NCBI GenBank assembly: GCA_007644065.1
Contig: VJWN01000022.1
Span: 434,001 to 498,000 of the forward strand
Direction of reading: 5' to 3'
From: Margaritispora aquatica
Taxonomy: Eukaryota > Ascomycota > Leotiomycetes > Helotiales > Discinellaceae
DNA: 64,000 nucleotides
The first letter of the stretch is position 1. Every line of letters begins with the position of its first letter. A program made the position numbers and the translations under genes. Under the pieces are notes generated by a model that was given only the letters and a program-made list of their open reading frames with translations, did not search any database and had not been told where the DNA came from. Below, one piece after another: positions 63,801 to 64,000 of the stretch.

Positions 63801-64000
63801 CAGCACTTCCACACTTGGCTACCAGAACTCACTGGGCTCTTAAACACAGAGGAGATTCTTCACATTGCCATTGACTTCATGGACTCGTGTGCGAATGTAA
63901 AGGGAAAGCTTGTTCTCTATAGTCTTGTACTCATCATCAACTATTCTCGCTTGGAATTGTTCTCGCAACCTGAACAGCGAGCTGCGTTGAGTGCTAATAC
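60801..64000 (+). CDS. DOCK-family guanine nucleotide exchange factor (Dck1-like), 5' part
   Basis: An uninterrupted open frame of 1,066 codons begins at ATG 60801 (MPWQPLPRIVFAVATYPF) and leaves the window. Residues 9-87 form an SH3 domain (ATYPFAAQ, ELGDELYIIEQG, GDWFRGYL, GIFPRSCVEV). A Ser-rich linker (about 90-190) precedes a helical region, and a DHR-1 (C2-like, lipid-binding) domain starts near 624 (RSDIYVTIDEAFLPR) and includes WNQTLKLSIPP and FAICHLPLWDQQAFM. The catalytic DHR-2 domain lies beyond the window. This order is that of DOCK1/Dck1, which activates Rac or Rho5-type GTPases with an ELMO/Lmo1 partner and controls actin, wall and mitochondrial stress responses. No intron in 3.2 kb is notable. 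Confidence 0.93.
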   Translation, partial: MPWQPLPRIVFAVATYPFAAQGTADLPLELGDELYIIEQGGVNGDWFRGYLVAPPSLLAGLTSVKGQTLEARVFSGIFPRSCVEVREILGEDDDEEDGEFTENGTDVNGHSRQSSLDSVGTPLSSPSATPRGLAVKKPQSTKHSPSSSKSKAKKKRLTNGASSSLAVMAPRDPNKPKPQAPVPMLKIGDETPTSASEPLVDEIASCLREWHSTNLHGFLLNRQYSMLENMNTLVNTLDLSRRQFLHNVLTQHELIALREKTVWDLVRGNKVFNGEIIVRDPAQRGRVLTGDDSAVEITTLQSMMSLLDERPILTANENLTLHHLLVDVKAFVGAGAESTTLVFFLASKSPGQAAVAISENYIVEVPPTGALSSIGKSAHLRTLFTDLASADIGDLPSSDSELFLIVKVRTTQQVLGGKPNSRAGSRDGGSPVAKTAEKTQSTNGSKSGRRSLMWGQKAQRSYSKNSPITSKLTSLSEQGDVGVNNDFEGPPNTADSRGPAALERKSTTVSRIVNKTVGIGAIKVNSVMKQEEEVEQVMTIWAPATGFIHESQDQDDWEEVIKDLMPSKSDYFAKSKRAERLQVHLRSFNNPDADVLIKSTPTLLSGITKTCKAGFSGAPTKPRSDIYVTIDEAFLPRHALLSRSVGSATPLSNQVVGANLQITLEVRKTSGERLENCICASSNADATSSWESTATERGDAWNQTLKLSIPPTDVANCHLSITLADVPNQAFAICHLPLWDQQAFMRDGHHSLLLYRYDETTNTAKGRGEGRTGYLGLPWNARGKDDVSKDEAVTGPIATLRVQTYLCSTRFSQDKVLLGLLNWKQQPPGDVPELLKRLVFVPEIEVVKLLNDVFDAIFSILVEHSGQDEYEDLVFSALVTVLGIVHDRRFNLGPLVDQYAENKFNYPFATPCLVRSFTRLLSNPSDPETSRKLRATFKVVKHILKFITHARGQQKAKEAGIGITSTSPGFTRHLRSIFKALDALMRNTAPILVGSQTLAVQHFHTWLPELTGLLNTEEILHIAIDFMDSCANVKGKLVLYSLVLIINYSRLELFSQPEQRAALSAN

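Overview
The window reads as nuclear DNA of a filamentous ascomycete (Pezizomycotina). Genes carry one to six short introns, mostly 46-112 nt, with GTAAGT/GTATGT-type donors and CTAAC-like branch sites. The gene set is fungal: cytosolic LeuRS, MetAP2, AP-3 sigma, Tsc13, frataxin, fungal-type aquaglyceroporin, HsbA-like wall protein, chloroperoxidase-type peroxygenase and Dck1-like GEF. A Leotiomycetes origin is a weak guess. I see no rRNA, tRNA, CRISPR array or intact transposon. All exon joins were worked out by hand from reading frames and splice signals.

Layout. 0-5 kb: a secreted acid phosphatase-like phosphoesterase, then two diverged 2EXR (F-box-like) paralogues; one is doubtful and one is clearly broken. 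5-13 kb: methionine aminopeptidase 2, an MFS transporter with a very long polar N-terminus, and a thioesterase-like (THEM6-type) membrane protein. 13-24 kb: gene-poor DNA with a fatty acid elongase, two cytochrome P450s and an 80-residue secreted protein between them. 24-30 kb: a probable 25S rRNA uridine methyltransferase and a large protein with three zinc-cluster motifs and an in-frame stop before its tail. 31-37 kb: a heme-thiolate peroxidase, a histidine phosphatase and a probable GPI-anchored Ser/Thr-rich protein. 37-44 kb, a compact housekeeping block: cytosolic leucyl-tRNA synthetase (with a disturbed first exon), a small putative mitochondrial protein, AP-3 sigma and frataxin. 44-51 kb: an aquaglyceroporin and glycerol kinase in divergent orientation, followed by a basic protein of unknown function. 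52-57 kb: pyroglutamyl peptidase, very-long-chain enoyl-CoA reductase and an HsbA-like cell-wall protein. 57-64 kb: a 3.8 kb microsatellite-rich gap leading to a DOCK-family GEF that runs off the end.

How genes work together. The aquaglyceroporin and glycerol kinase form an obvious glycerol uptake and phosphorylation pair. The elongase and Tsc13 act in the same fatty acid elongation cycle, but lie 38 kb apart. The rest is a normal mixture of unlinked genes, and I do not see a secondary-metabolite cluster. The most interesting items are broken or borderline genes: the zinc-cluster protein, LeuRS exon 1 and the 2EXR pair.
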